Below are positions 26,777 through 37,520 of a stretch of DNA of 64,000 bases, piece by piece. Numbering within the stretch: position 1 is the stretch's first letter; each line of letters opens with the position of its first letter. The DNA is from Methyloceanibacter superfactus (GTDB taxonomy: Bacteria > Pseudomonadota > Alphaproteobacteria > Rhizobiales > Methyloligellaceae): contig NZ_LPWF01000035.1 in NCBI RefSeq assembly GCF_001723305.1, positions 32,358 through 96,357 on the forward strand, given 5' to 3'. The position numbers were made by a program, and so were the translations under genes. The notes beneath the pieces were generated by a model, which saw only the letters and a list, made by a program, of their open reading frames with translations, had not been told where the DNA came from and made no database searches.

Positions 26777-27463
26777 CTATTCGTTGCCGCAGGCCAGGCC
26801 GCCCTGGACGACGCGGAAGCGGCGGCGGGCAGCCCGCACGGCATCGTCGCCCCCATTTGCCATGAAGGCGGGAACGCCGTCCGGCCAATGAAGATGAAGC
26901 TCGGCGAGCTCGAAGGTGTTGAGGGGCTCGGCGCCCAGCCAGAATGGCGGCTCGATGGCGGTGATGGAGCCCATTAGGCGGTTGATCGTCTGGCCCGTGT
27001 GGATCAGCGGCATGAGCGTGAATTCGAAGCGTGCCGGGCGGTTCGTTTCACCGAAGGCCTGAAACACGCCGTGGCCCACGGCGCCGTCATTCAGCACGGT
27101 GCGGACTTGGGAGGCGATGGCGAGGCGGTCCTCGTTGGGCCACAGGCTCAAGAAGTCGACGCCCCTCAGCTCGCGGCCGAACTGATGGCAAATCTTCGTT
27201 CCGGCCAAGCGGAAGCGGAAGCCCAGAAGACCCGTACATTCGGCGATGAACGTCTCGCGCAGGAGACCCGCGATCCGCGCCGGTTCGATTTCGAAGCGCG
27301 CGGGGCAATGCGCCCATTGCGTATACCGTCCCAATACGCGTAAAGCTGCCTGCTTGTTGGCTGTTGCATAACCTACCCGACGAAAGAACGCTTCACTCAC
27401 GAGCCCGCGCATCCTTGAGCCAAGCCAGGGTCGAATCCCGCTTTGGCACGGTTGAGCGAGCAT
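26777..27463 (-). CDS. PAS-like domain protein (PAS_5 family)
   Basis: The protein has 228 aa from ATG 27463; an ATG at 27412 is an alternative. The segment CPARFEIEPARIAGLLRETFIAE followed by FRFRLAGTKICHQFGRELRG matches the alphaproteobacterial PAS_5 family. No catalytic or DNA-binding domain is attached. The protein is probably a cytoplasmic regulator or adaptor; its ligand is unknown. Confidence 0.75.
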   Translation of the reverse strand: MLAQPCQSGIRPWLGSRMRGLVSEAFFRRVGYATANKQAALRVLGRYTQWAHCPARFEIEPARIAGLLRETFIAECTGLLGFRFRLAGTKICHQFGRELRGVDFLSLWPNEDRLAIASQVRTVLNDGAVGHGVFQAFGETNRPARFEFTLMPLIHTGQTINRLMGSITAIEPPFWLGAEPLNTFELAELHLHWPDGVPAFMANGGDDAVRAARRRFRVVQGGLACGNE

Positions 27464-27585
27464 GCTCAGGGTCTGTTAAGCAGGGAGTATGCCAGCGCGG
27501 GGTGCTTTGGCCGCGGCGGCGTGGAGTGACGGCCACTAAGGTTGTCAGAATGGCGAGAAACAACCGTTTCTGAGTAGATCCTCGA

Positions 27586-28304
27586 ATGGCGGCAAGCGAA
27601 CCTATCCTTAACGTACCGCGCGCCGTCGTGGTGGCTTCGGCGATCATGATCGCGGTGCAGGTCATCCGGGGACTCCTGCCGGACGAGATGGATCTCACCG
27701 TGTTGCTGACGCTGGCCTTCATTCCGGCCCGCTATAGCGGGGCGGCGCTCGAGCTGCCCGGCGGGTATGTCAGCGCCGTCACCTCATTCGTGACCTATAT
27801 GGTTGTGCATGGCGGGTGGACGCACTTGCTGGTGAATGTGCTCTGGATGCTGGCTTTCGGCACGGCCGTGGCCCGGCGCATCGGCACACGGGGCTTCTTC
27901 GAGTTTTCGATCCTGTGCGGCGTCGCCGGTGCGCTCACCCATCTGGCGCTCCATTGGGGTGAGATGGCGCCCGTCGTGGGCGCTTCGGCGGCCATTTCGG
28001 GACAGATGGCCGGCGCCCTAAGATTTGTCTTTTTCGCCAAGCGGTTGCCCGGCGAACGGGCGCCCGACTCGTTAACGCGCCACTCGCCAGCCTCGGCGCC
28101 ACCCTGCGGGATCACCGCATCGTCGCGTTCCTCATATTCTGGGTCGTCCTCAATGCCTATTTCGGGCTGACCTCGGTCTGGTCCGGCGGGTCTGACGGCG
28201 GCATCGCCTGGGAAGCCCATATTGGCGGCTTCCTCTGCGGGCTGCTCACCTTCGGCTTCTTCGACAAGCGGGATGCCGCCGACAATCTCTGGCGGCAGGG
28301 CTAA
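27586..28304 (+). CDS. Rhomboid-family intramembrane serine protease (frame-broken)
   Basis: The frame starts at ATG 27586. Membrane helices include WTHLLVNVLWMLAFG and the catalytic serine motif GASAAISG. Between about 28045 and 28078 the frame breaks. The next frame continues LRDHRIVAFLIFWVVLNAYFG and reaches the catalytic histidine in WEAHIGGFLCGLL, ending at TAA 28302-28304. Because Ser and His lie on different sides of the break, the intact gene must span it; total about 239 aa and six helices. Substrates are unknown. No good ribosome site precedes the ATG. Confidence 0.85.
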
Positions 28305-28410
28305 GCATCGGAGAAAGCGGCGATTTCCTGGGGCTTCTTGCGCGCTGTGCCGCTCCGGGACATGATGTCGCAGCAACGGGGCCCAAGTTCCCGGGCTGGA
28401 GGAAACCCTA

Positions 28411-28842
28411 ATGAACGTCGCTGCAATTCTAAAGCTGAAGGGCAGGGAGGTCTTCACGGCCGCGCCGGACACGCCCTTACAGGAGATTGCTAAGCTCCTC
28501 GGCAGGCACCGTATTGGTTGCATCGTAATCGCCGCGGAGGATGGCAAGGTTATCGGCATCGTGTCGGAGCGGGACATCGTCCGCGAGATCGCCAGAGCCG
28601 GCGCGTCCGTGCTCGATGAGCCGGTTGAGGTGTGCATGACCAAGGCCGTGGTCAGCTGCCGGGAATCGGACACGATGGACCAGCTGATGGGCGAGATGAC
28701 CGCGCACCGGTTCCGTCACATGCCGGTGGTCGATCGCGGACGCCTGACCGGCCTGGTGTCGATTGGTGACGTGGTGAGAATGCGGATCGCGGAAGCCGAA
28801 ATGGAAGCGGCGGCGATGCGCGAGTATATCGCCACGGGCTGA
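28411..28842 (+). CDS. Two-CBS-domain protein
   Basis: The protein has 143 aa; the ATG at 28411 has a GGAGGAAA site. Two CBS motifs are present (residues about 10-65 and 75-130), with GCIVIAAEDGKVIGIVSERDIVR and RHMPVVDRGRLTGLVSIGDVV. Such stand-alone CBS pairs bind adenine nucleotides and act as energy sensors in the cytoplasm. The target is not known. The gene stands alone. Confidence 0.9.
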   Translation: MNVAAILKLKGREVFTAAPDTPLQEIAKLLGRHRIGCIVIAAEDGKVIGIVSERDIVREIARAGASVLDEPVEVCMTKAVVSCRESDTMDQLMGEMTAHRFRHMPVVDRGRLTGLVSIGDVVRMRIAEAEMEAAAMREYIATG

Positions 28843-28876
28843 GCCGACCGGCTTCCCCGTCTCGGTCTTCGCCGCG

Positions 28877-29789
28877 CTACGCGGCGAGCGCCCGCATGAG
28901 CATTCTGATCTCGTCGATCTGGGATTCGGCGGCCTTGCTGCCGAGTTCGATCGCCTCGTTGGCGCGGTGAAAGTCGAACAGGCCGATACGCGCCGTCTTC
29001 GGGCCGATGGTGATGTCGGGCGGGTCGCCGGCGAGGCGGGAGCGCGCGATGCGGTCCTGGGTGATGTTGATGGCGTCCATCATCACCGCCGACAGGCCCG
29101 GGGCGCCGTTGCTGCGTCCAAAAATCTGCCGGTGAAGGAGATGTACGGCCGCGCGCCCGTTGGTGCCAGGGAGGTGGTTGTCCTCCACCGGGGCCGGCGC
29201 GTCCACGCCATGGTCGTGAATCACGCCGCCCTTGCTGAACAGATCGTTGTTGAGATTGACGGCGATGACGACGCGGGCGCGAGTGCGCGGCAGACTGAGA
29301 CCGGAATGGGGTTCACGAGGGCGCCGTCGATGAGCCAGCGCCCGTTGATCTGGACCGGACGGAAGATGCCGGGCAGGGCGAATGACGCCTGTAGGGCCGT
29401 CACCAGGCTTCCCTTGTTGAGCCAGACCTCGTGGCCCGTGCCGAGCTCGGTTGCGACAGCCACGAATTTGCGGTTCAGCTTCTCGATGGAGAAGTCTTTG
29501 AGGTGGTTGTCGAGCCGTGTGCTGAGGCGCTGACCGGTCAGAAGCCTGAGCCGGCGAAATTGAAATCAAGAAAGCCGAAGACCCGGCGGCGGGTGAGGGC
29601 GGTGGCGAAGTCCTCAAGCGCGTCCAGCTTGCCGGTGACGTAGCAGGCGCCGGCCACGGCGCCGATCGAGGTGCCGGCGATGATGTCCGGCTCGAGACCG
29701 GCGGCGATCAGGCTCCGCAGCACGCCTATATGGGCCCAGCCGCGGGCCGCTCCGCCTCCAAGCGCCAAACCGAGCGTTGGTCGTTCCAT
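28877..29789 (-). pseudogene. Patatin-like phospholipase, RssA/NTE type, two frame breaks
   Basis: The gene starts at ATG 29789 with GLALGGGAARGWAHIGVLR (oxyanion hole) and the nucleophile GTSIGA. A break near 29540 shifts to the frame reading LTGQRLSTRLDNHLKDFSIE and then the catalytic-dyad DGALVNPIPV. A second break near 29285 shifts to ARVVIAVNLNNDLF and the natural end at 28877. All patatin landmarks are present in order, so the intact protein is about 303 aa. It would hydrolyse acyl esters of lipids at the inner membrane. The breaks look like single-base indels. Confidence 0.8.
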
Positions 29790-29904
29790 TACACGAGCCT
29801 CACACCGGACAGGCGTCCGGTAACGCCAAAAAGGTCGCAGCTAGCCGTGCTTGGTTGTCCCACAGGCTGGCCAAGTGCGAGCCCTAAGCCAATCAAGATC
29901 AGTA

Positions 29905-30408
29905 CTATGAACTCTTTAAGGTTCCCTTTGCGGCGGCGCCGTGGCCGTAGACCGCGTCTGGGTCGAAGTGTCGCTCGGCGTCGACCCAGACGAGCGACAG
30001 GGCGGCGCCGGGTGCGTCGCCGGTGGGAATCGCGCGATAGAAGCAGGATCTGCGGCCGGTGTGGCAGCACGCTTCGGCGCCCGTCATCTCGACTTTCAGC
30101 CAGATGACGTCCTGGTCGCAATCCGTGCGCATCTCGACAATGCGCTGCGTGTTGCCGGATGTCTCGCCCTTCCGCCACAGGCTCTTGCGCGAGCGCGACC
30201 AGTAGTGGGCCTCGCCCGTCTCGATCGACAGGGCGAGTGCTTGCGCGTTCATGAAGGCGAACATCAGCACCTCGCCGGTCTTGGCGGAGGTGACGATGAC
30301 GGGCAGAAGGCCGTGCGCGTCGAAATTCGGCGCGAAGACGGTTCCCTCCTCGCGCTCGGTCTTGTCTTCGATCTTGGGGAACACGTTGGTCTTGGTCACC
30401 GCGATCAC
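29905..30408 (-). CDS. hisI: Phosphoribosyl-AMP cyclohydrolase
   Basis: The protein has 167 aa from GTG 30408 (GTG 30399 fits the AAGGAA site better). It carries [23 protein letters not shown] and the metal ligands in DCDQD and [13 protein letters not shown]. It opens the adenine ring of PR-AMP in histidine synthesis. HisE is not fused, as is usual in alphaproteobacteria. It follows folE by 22 bases; both are cyclohydrolases and are probably co-transcribed. Confidence 0.93.
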   Translation of the reverse strand: MIAVTKTNVFPKIEDKTEREEGTVFAPNFDAHGLLPVIVTSAKTGEVLMFAFMNAQALALSIETGEAHYWSRSRKSLWRKGETSGNTQRIVEMRTDCDQDVIWLKVEMTGAEACCHTGRRSCFYRAIPTGDAPGAALSLVWVDAERHFDPDAVYGHGAAAKGTLKSS

Positions 30409-30430
30409 TTCCTTCGCGGCCGGACCCGCG

Positions 30431-31084
30431 TTACGAGCGGCCGCGCTCGGTCGCCAGCATCATGAAGCGCGCCTGCTGAGACGGATCCTCTTTGAAGATG
30501 CCGGTGAACTGTGTGGTGATGGTCGCCACGTTAGGCTTGCGGACACCACGGATCGACATGCACTGATGCACCGCCTCGATCATCACCGCCACGCCCTTTG
30601 GCTTCAGCACCGTGTCGATGGTTTCGGCGATCTGTGCGGTCATCGTCTCTTGCGTCTGCAAGCGGCGGGCGAACACTTCGACCACGCGGGCGAGCTTCGA
30701 CAGGCCGACCACGCGATCCGTCGGAAAATAGGCGATATGCGCCTTGCCGATGAACGGGATCATGTGATGTTCGCAGTGCGAGTTGAGCTCGATGTCGCGC
30801 AGCATGACGATGTCGTCGTAGCCCGCGACTTCGTCGAACGTGCGCGACAGGACCTCGATAGGATCGTCGCGATAGCCGGCGAAGAACTCGTCATAGGCGG
30901 ATGTTACGCGGCGGGGCGTGTCGCGCAGGCCTTCCCGCTCGGGATCGTCGCCGGCATAGGCGATGAGCGTGCGCACGGCCTCCTCGGCCTTCTCGCGGGA
31001 CGGGCGGGTGATCTGCGGGCCACGACCGATTTCCATGCCGGCATAGAGCCGTGCGGGCCGCGGATTCTTGGTGGTTGCGTCCAT
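30431..31084 (-). CDS. folE: GTP cyclohydrolase I
   Basis: The protein has 217 aa; the ATG at 31084 follows GGAAG. The zinc and catalytic residues lie in [11 protein letters not shown] and in [12 protein letters not shown]. The enzyme converts GTP to dihydroneopterin triphosphate for folate, and in methylotrophs also toward tetrahydromethanopterin-type cofactors. It is the first gene of a folE-hisI pair and is divergent from the Fe-S scaffold gene. Confidence 0.95.
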   Translation of the reverse strand: MDATTKNPRPARLYAGMEIGRGPQITRPSREKAEEAVRTLIAYAGDDPEREGLRDTPRRVTSAYDEFFAGYRDDPIEVLSRTFDEVAGYDDIVMLRDIELNSHCEHHMIPFIGKAHIAYFPTDRVVGLSKLARVVEVFARRLQTQETMTAQIAETIDTVLKPKGVAVMIEAVHQCMSIRGVRKPNVATITTQFTGIFKEDPSQQARFMMLATERGRS

Positions 31085-31221
31085 GTGACGAGACTTCCTT
31101 CATTTGGCGAAAATCCGCGATCTGGCTCATTCCGCGCAGGCGTGGCCGTGCGGCCCTATGCTGCATATATATTGCGTGAAATCAGCCTGCAAGGCGAGCC
31201 CGGCCAGCCTAGGATGGCAAG

Positions 31222-31686
31222 ATGACCCTGCCTGACGATATTTACAGCCAGCAATTGCTCGAGTTGGCCGCGGCCATGCCGCGCACGGAACGGCTGATTT
31301 CGCCTCAAGCCACGGCCAAGGCCCACTCGAAGCTCTGCGGCAGCCGAGTGGAGATCGACTTGGTCATGGATGGCGATGTGGTGACGGATTACGGCCAGAC
31401 CGTGCGGGCCTGCCTCCTGGGGCAGACCGCAGCCTCGATCATGGGGCGGGAGATCGTGGGCTCCACGGCGGCGGAGCTCCGCGCGGTTGGCGCCACCATG
31501 CGCAAGATGTTGAAAGAGGGTGGGCCGCCGCCCACGGGCAAATGGGCCGATTTGGCGCTGTTGGAGCCGGTTCGCGACTACAAGGCCCGGCATGCCTCGA
31601 CCCTGCTCGTGTTCGACGCGGTCGAGGACGCCATGGCCCAGATCGAGGCCAAGCGGGCGGACGCCGCCGCCGAGACGGCGTCTTAG
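31222..31686 (+). CDS. IscU/NifU-N-like iron-sulfur scaffold protein lacking the third Cys
   Basis: The protein has 154 aa with an AGGA site before ATG 31222. Cys39 (KLCGSR) and Cys64 (RACLLGQ) match the first two IscU ligands. At the position of the third IscU cysteine (usually LHCS) the sequence reads ARHAS, so it is missing. The family is still recognised by the fold pattern. It may hold clusters differently or act as a carrier. It is followed by cupin and yidD genes on the same strand with 16-base and overlapping junctions. Confidence 0.8.
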   Translation: MTLPDDIYSQQLLELAAAMPRTERLISPQATAKAHSKLCGSRVEIDLVMDGDVVTDYGQTVRACLLGQTAASIMGREIVGSTAAELRAVGATMRKMLKEGGPPPTGKWADLALLEPVRDYKARHASTLLVFDAVEDAMAQIEAKRADAAAETAS

Positions 31687-31702
31687 GCTCGGGGTGGCGG
31701 AC

Positions 31703-32179
31703 ATGAGCGAAGAGAAGCGCTGCTGGCTAGACCCAGAGGACGTGACGCCGCGCAAGGGCAGCATTTATCCGGCGCCGTTCGACGCGCCGGTCGCGGGCCG
31801 CGAGAAGCGGGCGCTTGGCGATGCGCTCGGCCTGACCCAATTCGGCGTCAATCTCGTCACGCTGCCGCCGGGCGCCTGGTCCTCGCAGCGGCACTGGCAT
31901 GCCAACGAGGACGAGTTCGTCTATGTGGTCGAAGGCGAGGTGACGCTGGTCACCGACGCCGGCGAGCAGATCCTGGGGCCAGGCATGGCCGCGGGCTTTC
32001 CCGCGGGCAGACCGGACGGCCACCACTTGATCAACCGTACCAAGACGCCGGTGATTTATCTCGAGGTCGGCACGCGCGCGGCGGTCGAGCAGGCGCAATA
32101 CAGCGACATCGACATGAAGGCGCGCAAGGACGGCGGAACCTTCGTCTTCACCCACAAGAACGGCGATCCCTATCCATGA
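31703..32179 (+). CDS. Cupin-domain protein
   Basis: The protein has 158 aa from ATG 31703. One cupin barrel carries the metal-binding pattern HWHANEDEFVYVVEGE and a later GHHLINR. There is no signal peptide. The fold binds a divalent metal, but no reaction can be assigned. The stop overlaps the yidD start as ATGA. Confidence 0.85.
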   Translation: MSEEKRCWLDPEDVTPRKGSIYPAPFDAPVAGREKRALGDALGLTQFGVNLVTLPPGAWSSQRHWHANEDEFVYVVEGEVTLVTDAGEQILGPGMAAGFPAGRPDGHHLINRTKTPVIYLEVGTRAAVEQAQYSDIDMKARKDGGTFVFTHKNGDPYP

Positions 32180-32505
32180 GCGCGCCTGCAACTCTGGGGC
32201 GGCGCGCGGCCAAGGTGCTGATGCTCGCGCCCATCATGGTTTATCGCTACACGCTGTCGCCGCTCGTCGGCGCCAATTGCCGCCATCTGCCGACATGCTC
32301 GGACTACGCCCGGGAGGCGATCGAGACGAACGGCGCGTGGAAAGGGGGCTGGCTCACGCTCGCCCGGCTGTGCCGCTGCCATCCGTGGGGCAGCCACGGC
32401 TTCGATCCCGTACCGGACCTGCGGCCAGAGCATCATCCGCTCGCCCCTTGGCGCTACGGGCGCTGGCGCCTAAATACGGGTGACGCGGCAGCCGATTCCC
32501 GCTAA
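32176..32505 (+). CDS. yidD: Membrane protein insertion efficiency factor YidD
   Basis: The protein has 109 aa. The core VYRYTLSPLVGANCRHLPTCSDYAREAI and LCRCHPWGSHGFDPVP is diagnostic. YidD is an amphipathic membrane-associated protein that assists YidC-mediated insertion. It usually lies between rnpA and yidC; here it is separated from them and overlaps a cupin gene, an arrangement common in alphaproteobacteria. Confidence 0.93.
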   Translation: MSAPATLGRRAAKVLMLAPIMVYRYTLSPLVGANCRHLPTCSDYAREAIETNGAWKGGWLTLARLCRCHPWGSHGFDPVPDLRPEHHPLAPWRYGRWRLNTGDAAADSR

Positions 32506-32571
32506 AAGCGGCGCCGCAACCGACAGTCCATCTTACCTGCGCTGGTACGCAGGAGTGAGAGGAGAGACACG

Positions 32572-34512
32572 ATGATTTCCCTAAAGTTTCCCGATGGTTC
32601 CGCGCGCGACTTCGAATCTGGAGTCACGGGCCGCGACGTGGCCGAGTCCATTGCCAAGTCGCTTGCCAAGAAGGCGGTGGCGGTCGAGCTCGACGGCAAG
32701 CTCCACGACCTTGCCGCACCGATCAAGGGCGACGCGGCGATCCGCATCATCACGCGGGAGGACCCGCAAGCGCTCGAGCTCATCCGCCACGACGCGGCCC
32801 ATGTCATGGCCGAGGCGGTGCAGGAGCTCTATCCGGGCACGCAAGTCACCATCGGCCCGGTGATCGACAACGGTTTCTATTACGACTTCGCCCGGGAAGA
32901 GCCGTTCACGCCCGACGATCTGCCGAAGATCGAAGCCAAGATGCACGAGATCATCAAGCGCGACTCGCCGTTCTCCTGCGAGGTGATGGAGCGCGCGGCG
33001 GCGAAGAAGCTGTTTGCCGGCATGGGCGAGGACTACAAGATCGAGCTGATCGACGCGATCCCCGAAGGCGACGACATCAAGATCTACTCGCAACGGGAAT
33101 GGTTCGACCTGTGCCGCGGCCCGCATATGACGTCGACGGGCAAGGTGGGCAAGGGCTTCAAGCTGTTGAAGATCGCCGGCGCTTATTGGCGCGGGGATTC
33201 CAACAACCCGATGCTTCAGCGCATCTACGGCACGGCCTGGGCGAGCGAGGAGGACCTCAAAGCCTATCTCCATCAGCTCGAGGAGGCGGAGAAGCGCGAC
33301 CATCGCCGCTTGGGCCGCGAGATGGACCTGTTCCATTTCCAGGAAGAGGCGCCGGGTGCCGTCTTCTGGCACGCCAAGGGCTGGGCCCTGTTCCAGGCGC
33401 TGATCGGCTATATGCGCCGGCGTCAGAACGCCTGGGGCTATGTCGAGGTGAACTCGCCCGACATGATGGAGCGCACGCTGTGGGAGCAGTCGGGCCATTG
33501 GGAGAAGTTCGCCGAGAACATGTATATCGCCGAGACGCCCGATGACCGCGTGTTCTGCTGCAAGCCGATGAACTGTCCGGGCCATGTGCAGATCTTCAAG
33601 AACGGGCTGAAGAGCTATCGCGACCTGCCGTTGCGCATCGCCGAGTTCGGCAAGGTGCATCGCTACGAGCCGTCCGGCGCGCTGCACGGCCTGTTGCGCG
33701 TGCGTCACTTCACGCAGGACGACGCGCATATCTTCTGCACCGAGGACCAGATCACCGAGGAATGCGTGAAGCTCAACGAGCAGATGCTGTCGATCTATCG
33801 CGACTTCGGCTTCACCGACGTCCGCATCAAGTTCTCCGACCGGCCCGCGAAGCGCGTCGGTTCCGACACGGTGTGGGACAAGGCCGAAGCCGCGTTGAAG
33901 CGCGCGGTGGAGGCGGCGGGTCTGTCATACGAGCTCAATCCGGGCGAGGGCGCGTTCTACGGTCCTAAGCTCGAATATGTCTTACGCGACGCCATCGGCC
34001 GCGAATGGCAATGCGGTACGATCCAGGTCGACCTCAATATGCCAGAGCGGCTCGGCGCCTTCTATATCGGCTCCGACGGCGAGAAGACGGTCCCGGTGAT
34101 GATTCACCGGGCCATGTTCGGCTCGCTGGAGCGCTTCACCGGCATTCTCATCGAGCATCATGCCGGCCACCTGCCGTTGTGGCTCGCCCCGACACAGGCG
34201 ATCGTCGCCACCATCGTCTCGGACGCCGACGCCTATGCGGAGACGGTGCTCGAGAGGCTGCGCGCGGCGGGCTTGCGCGCGGAGGCCGATATCCGCAACG
34301 AGAAGATCAACTACAAGGTGCGCGAGCACTCGGTCGCTAAGATCCCCGTCCTGCTCGTGGTGGGCAAGCGCGAGGCGGAGGAAGGCACCGTGTCGGTGCG
34401 CCGGCTCGGCTCGCAGGGCCAAGAGGTCATGACACTCGACGCCGCGGTGAAGATGCTCGTGGACGAGGCCGTGCCGCCTGATTTGCGGAGCGCCGCTGAG
34501 AAGGCAGCATAA
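32572..34512 (+). CDS. thrS: Threonyl-tRNA synthetase
   Basis: The protein has 646 aa; ATG 32572 follows GAGAGGAGAG. The order is an N-terminal TGS domain (1-60), the editing domain with His73 and His77 in [10 protein letters not shown], the class II catalytic core with zinc ligands in CKPMNCPGH and later histidines, and the anticodon-binding domain from about 540. It charges tRNA-Thr in the cytoplasm. No T-box leader is visible in the 66 bases upstream. Confidence 0.97.
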   Translation: MISLKFPDGSARDFESGVTGRDVAESIAKSLAKKAVAVELDGKLHDLAAPIKGDAAIRIITREDPQALELIRHDAAHVMAEAVQELYPGTQVTIGPVIDNGFYYDFAREEPFTPDDLPKIEAKMHEIIKRDSPFSCEVMERAAAKKLFAGMGEDYKIELIDAIPEGDDIKIYSQREWFDLCRGPHMTSTGKVGKGFKLLKIAGAYWRGDSNNPMLQRIYGTAWASEEDLKAYLHQLEEAEKRDHRRLGREMDLFHFQEEAPGAVFWHAKGWALFQALIGYMRRRQNAWGYVEVNSPDMMERTLWEQSGHWEKFAENMYIAETPDDRVFCCKPMNCPGHVQIFKNGLKSYRDLPLRIAEFGKVHRYEPSGALHGLLRVRHFTQDDAHIFCTEDQITEECVKLNEQMLSIYRDFGFTDVRIKFSDRPAKRVGSDTVWDKAEAALKRAVEAAGLSYELNPGEGAFYGPKLEYVLRDAIGREWQCGTIQVDLNMPERLGAFYIGSDGEKTVPVMIHRAMFGSLERFTGILIEHHAGHLPLWLAPTQAIVATIVSDADAYAETVLERLRAAGLRAEADIRNEKINYKVREHSVAKIPVLLVVGKREAEEGTVSVRRLGSQGQEVMTLDAAVKMLVDEAVPPDLRSAAEKAA

Positions 34513-34572
34513 CGAAATCATTGCCTGAAAATCGGTCGCATGGGCGTGCGGGCGGCGCGTAATATTGCGACC

Positions 34573-35640
34573 ATGAGCACGCAGCCAGTCGACCGACGCG
34601 CCGACGAATTCTTCCGGGCCTTGCAACGCCGCGATTCCTCCTATGAGGGCATCTTCGTCGTCGGCGTGAGGACGACCGGCATCTTCTGCCGGCCGACCTG
34701 TCCGGCGCGGAAGCCTCTGCGCGGCAACGTCGAATTTTTTCCAAGCGCGCACGAGGCGCTGTATGCGGGCTTTCGTCCGTGCCTGCGGTGCAAGCCGATG
34801 AATGTCGGGCGCGAGGTGCCGGCACTGGTGGAGAAGCTCCGCCGGATGGTCGAGGAAGGCCAGTCGGACCCTTTGCGCGAGCGAGACCTCCTGCGCATGG
34901 GCATTGAGCCCTCAACCGCAAGGCGGCAGTTTCAAAAATATTTCGGCATGTCGTTTCACGCCTATCAGCGCGCGCGGCGCATGGGCTCGGCGCTGGCTGC
35001 CGTCAGAAAGGGGAGAAATCTGTTGGACACGCAATTGGCCCACGGCTTTGAATCGTCGAGCGGATTTCGTGAAGCCTTCGCAAAACTCTTCGGCACGGTT
35101 CCATCGAAGGCAAACGGCGTGCATTGCCTCTTCGCGCGCTGGATCGAGACACCATTGGGGGCAATCCTCGCGCTGGCCAACGACAGCGGGCTCTATGTGC
35201 TCGATTGGGTGGATCGGCGCGGCCTTGAGCGCGAGATCTTGCGCCTGCGGCACAAGACCAAGTTTGCCATCGTGCCCGGCGATCACGTGGTGCTGGGTCA
35301 GGCAGCGCAGGAGATCGGTGAATATTTTGCCGGTGAGCGAGCCGCGTTCACCTTGCCGTTTGCGCCGCGCGGCACGGACTTCCAACGGCGCGTGTGGGAC
35401 GCTCTGCTAGAGATTCCGCCGGGCGAGACTCGTTCCTATGCGGAAATCGCCAGGCAGATCGGTGCGCCGAAAGCGGTGCGTGCCGTGGCGCGCGCCAACG
35501 GCGACAATTTCCGCGGCATCGTCATTCCGTGTCATCGGGTCATCGGCAGCGATGGTTCATTGACCGGCTATGGCGGCGGTCTCGCACGAAAGAAATGGCT
35601 GCTCGAGCACGAACGATCGCTAGTGAGCCGTGCCGCCTGA
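34573..35640 (+). CDS. ada: Ada: methylation-response regulator and O6-methylguanine-DNA methyltransferase
   Basis: The protein has 355 aa from ATG 34573 (ATG 34540 is in frame but weaker). Zinc/phosphotriester-repair cysteines are 39, 43, 70 and 73, matching E. coli Ada. An AraC-type helix-turn-helix region follows (about 85-175), then the MGMT domain with acceptor Cys320 in IPCHRVIG. It repairs alkylated DNA and activates its own regulon when Cys39 is methylated. In a methylotroph it could also counter endogenous alkylation; that is inference. Confidence 0.94.
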   Translation: MSTQPVDRRADEFFRALQRRDSSYEGIFVVGVRTTGIFCRPTCPARKPLRGNVEFFPSAHEALYAGFRPCLRCKPMNVGREVPALVEKLRRMVEEGQSDPLRERDLLRMGIEPSTARRQFQKYFGMSFHAYQRARRMGSALAAVRKGRNLLDTQLAHGFESSSGFREAFAKLFGTVPSKANGVHCLFARWIETPLGAILALANDSGLYVLDWVDRRGLEREILRLRHKTKFAIVPGDHVVLGQAAQEIGEYFAGERAAFTLPFAPRGTDFQRRVWDALLEIPPGETRSYAEIARQIGAPKAVRAVARANGDNFRGIVIPCHRVIGSDGSLTGYGGGLARKKWLLEHERSLVSRAA

Positions 35641-35673
35641 TCTCCGGCGATCGCCGTACGGCCGCATGAAGCG

Positions 35674-37520
35674 CTAGCGAGCGGAGGGCCGGAACAGCGT
35701 GCCGGGATTGATCAGCGGGGCATTGGGATCGGCGGGCCTGGCCGAGAATCCGTCGAAGGAGGCAGCCCCGCCCGGGCCTTCGCCGGTCAATGCGCCGGTC
35801 CCGGCGCGCGGCGCTCCGGCGGATCAAGCAGAGCCTGCAGCGCTTCCGGCGATGTCGGCCCGTCTTCGAAGGCGACCTCGATCTGCTTGTCGTCGCCCGG
35901 CTCGACGGAGAATTTGCGCGTATAGCTCAGGCCCCCGTGATCGGCCACCACGGCATAGCTGCCGGCGGCGAGGATGTGAGTAGGCAGCGCGCCGGCATTC
36001 GACTTCACGGTGTCGCCGGCCGAGGTGAGGATCGTCCATTTCGTGTTGGCGAGCGCCTCGCCGCCCAGGCTCTGGACCAAGCGGAAGGTGATCTTGGCGC
36101 CGGTGTGCTTGATGGTGGCCTCGGTGATGCGCCCCGGCTCCACGGTCACATCGACACCCACATTGGCGTTGGCGTCGCCTAGGAGACTGGCGACGTGATA
36201 GGCGCCTGCGTTGAGCCTGATGACGGATTGAGGCTTGGCGTCGGCGAGGATCGTGGCCCGGTTGCCGAACTGGTCCTCCTCGTCGGACATAATGTCGAAG
36301 CGGATGCTGCCCTCGGGGCAGGGCTGGCCGTTGGCCAGCACCGCGCGCAAGGCGAGCCGCCGGTATTGAGGACGAAGGTTTCCTCGATCGACTTACCGCC
36401 CTCGACCTTGATCTTCTTAGTGAGATTGGAAAGCCCGTAGGCGGCGTTGACGAGATACTCGCCCGGCAGCAGGGCCGCCGTCGGCGAGGGCTCGCGATGG
36501 GTGCTGACGAGCTCATAGCTGCCGTCGGCGGCGGGCCTGGAATTGTAGACGCGCCAGGTGATGCCGCCTTGCAGCTTGGGTCCGACCTCGGTGACCTTCG
36601 CCTTGAAGGTCACCGGCACGGGCCGCGCCGGCTCGGAGGGAGCGCGCGCTGGACCAAGGTCTGGGCGGTGCTCGGCGCTGGGGCGCCGGATTTCAGGACT
36701 GCGGTTTCCCCGGGGGCCGCGTTTCCGGGGCCTGCATCGCCGGGCCCCGTGAGATCCGGCTCCATGGGTTGGACCGCCATCGGGGGGGTGATGCCGTTCG
36801 CCGCGCCGCTGTCTCCGCTGGGAGCGGCCGTGGCGACGGCAGCGGGCGGGCTGGCGATGACGGCAAAGACCGCGTCGAGGCGCTCTTTCAGCTCGCTCTC
36901 ATTGGCTGCGGCGGAATAGTTGCCGCCGGTCGCGGTCGCGATGCAAGCGAGCGGCTTGAGTGCGTCCGGCTTGTCGCCGAGGCCGATGACGTGAATGCGC
37001 AACCCCTTCGTCTTTTGCTTGAGCGCGTCGGCCGTGGCGCAGAGATCCGCATCGCAGGTGTCGCCGCTATCGGCGATCAGGATCACGTCGAGGGGCTTGC
37101 CGGAGGGGTCCGCCAGGGTCGCGGCGTCGCTGATGGCGGCGGCGATGGGGGCTTGCCCCGTGGCCTTGCTGACGCCGCCCAGAAGCTTCTCATAGGTCTC
37201 CCCATTGAGGGCGCCCGGCTTGGCCAAGATTTCGCTATCGGCGCAGTTGGATGCCTTGCGATGGCCCAAGGCGACGAGCCCGAGAGAGAAGCGATTGCCG
37301 TATTGGGTCACGGCGTGGCCGAAGGCGTCGCGTGCGGCATCGAGCTTGACCGCGCCGCCGAGCTTGTCGCCCATGCTGCGCGCGGCATCGAGCACCAGCA
37401 CCGTGGCGGAACCGGGGCTCGGGTTGGGCAGGGGGGCATCCTCGGCGGCGCCATGCCGGCGCCAAGGACACAGGCGGGCAAAAGCAATAGCTTCAGCGCC
37501 GCGAAGTGTTTCCCCCGCAT
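35674..37520 (-). pseudogene. Secreted von Willebrand factor A-domain protein, four frame breaks
   Basis: The reconstructed gene begins at ATG 37520 with a signal peptide (about 24 residues, LLLLPACVLGAGMA). After a break near 37448 the vWA domain reads ATVLVLDAARSMGDKLGG, IPVILIADSGDTCDADLC-like strand and IHVIGLGDKP. A Pro/Gly linker is followed by a break near 36635, then beta-rich repeats (VTFKAKVTEVGPKLQGGI). Another break near 36355 continues RAVLANGQPCPEGSIRFD, and a last one near 35807 leads to SFDGFSARPADPNAPLINPG and the stop TAG 35674-35676. The MIDAS loop reads DAARS where DxSxS is usual. The protein is probably periplasmic; its role is unknown. Confidence 0.75.

Noticed and set aside
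32506..32571. T-box or leader control of thrS
   Set aside because: Only 66 bases lie upstream, with no specifier or antiterminator fold.
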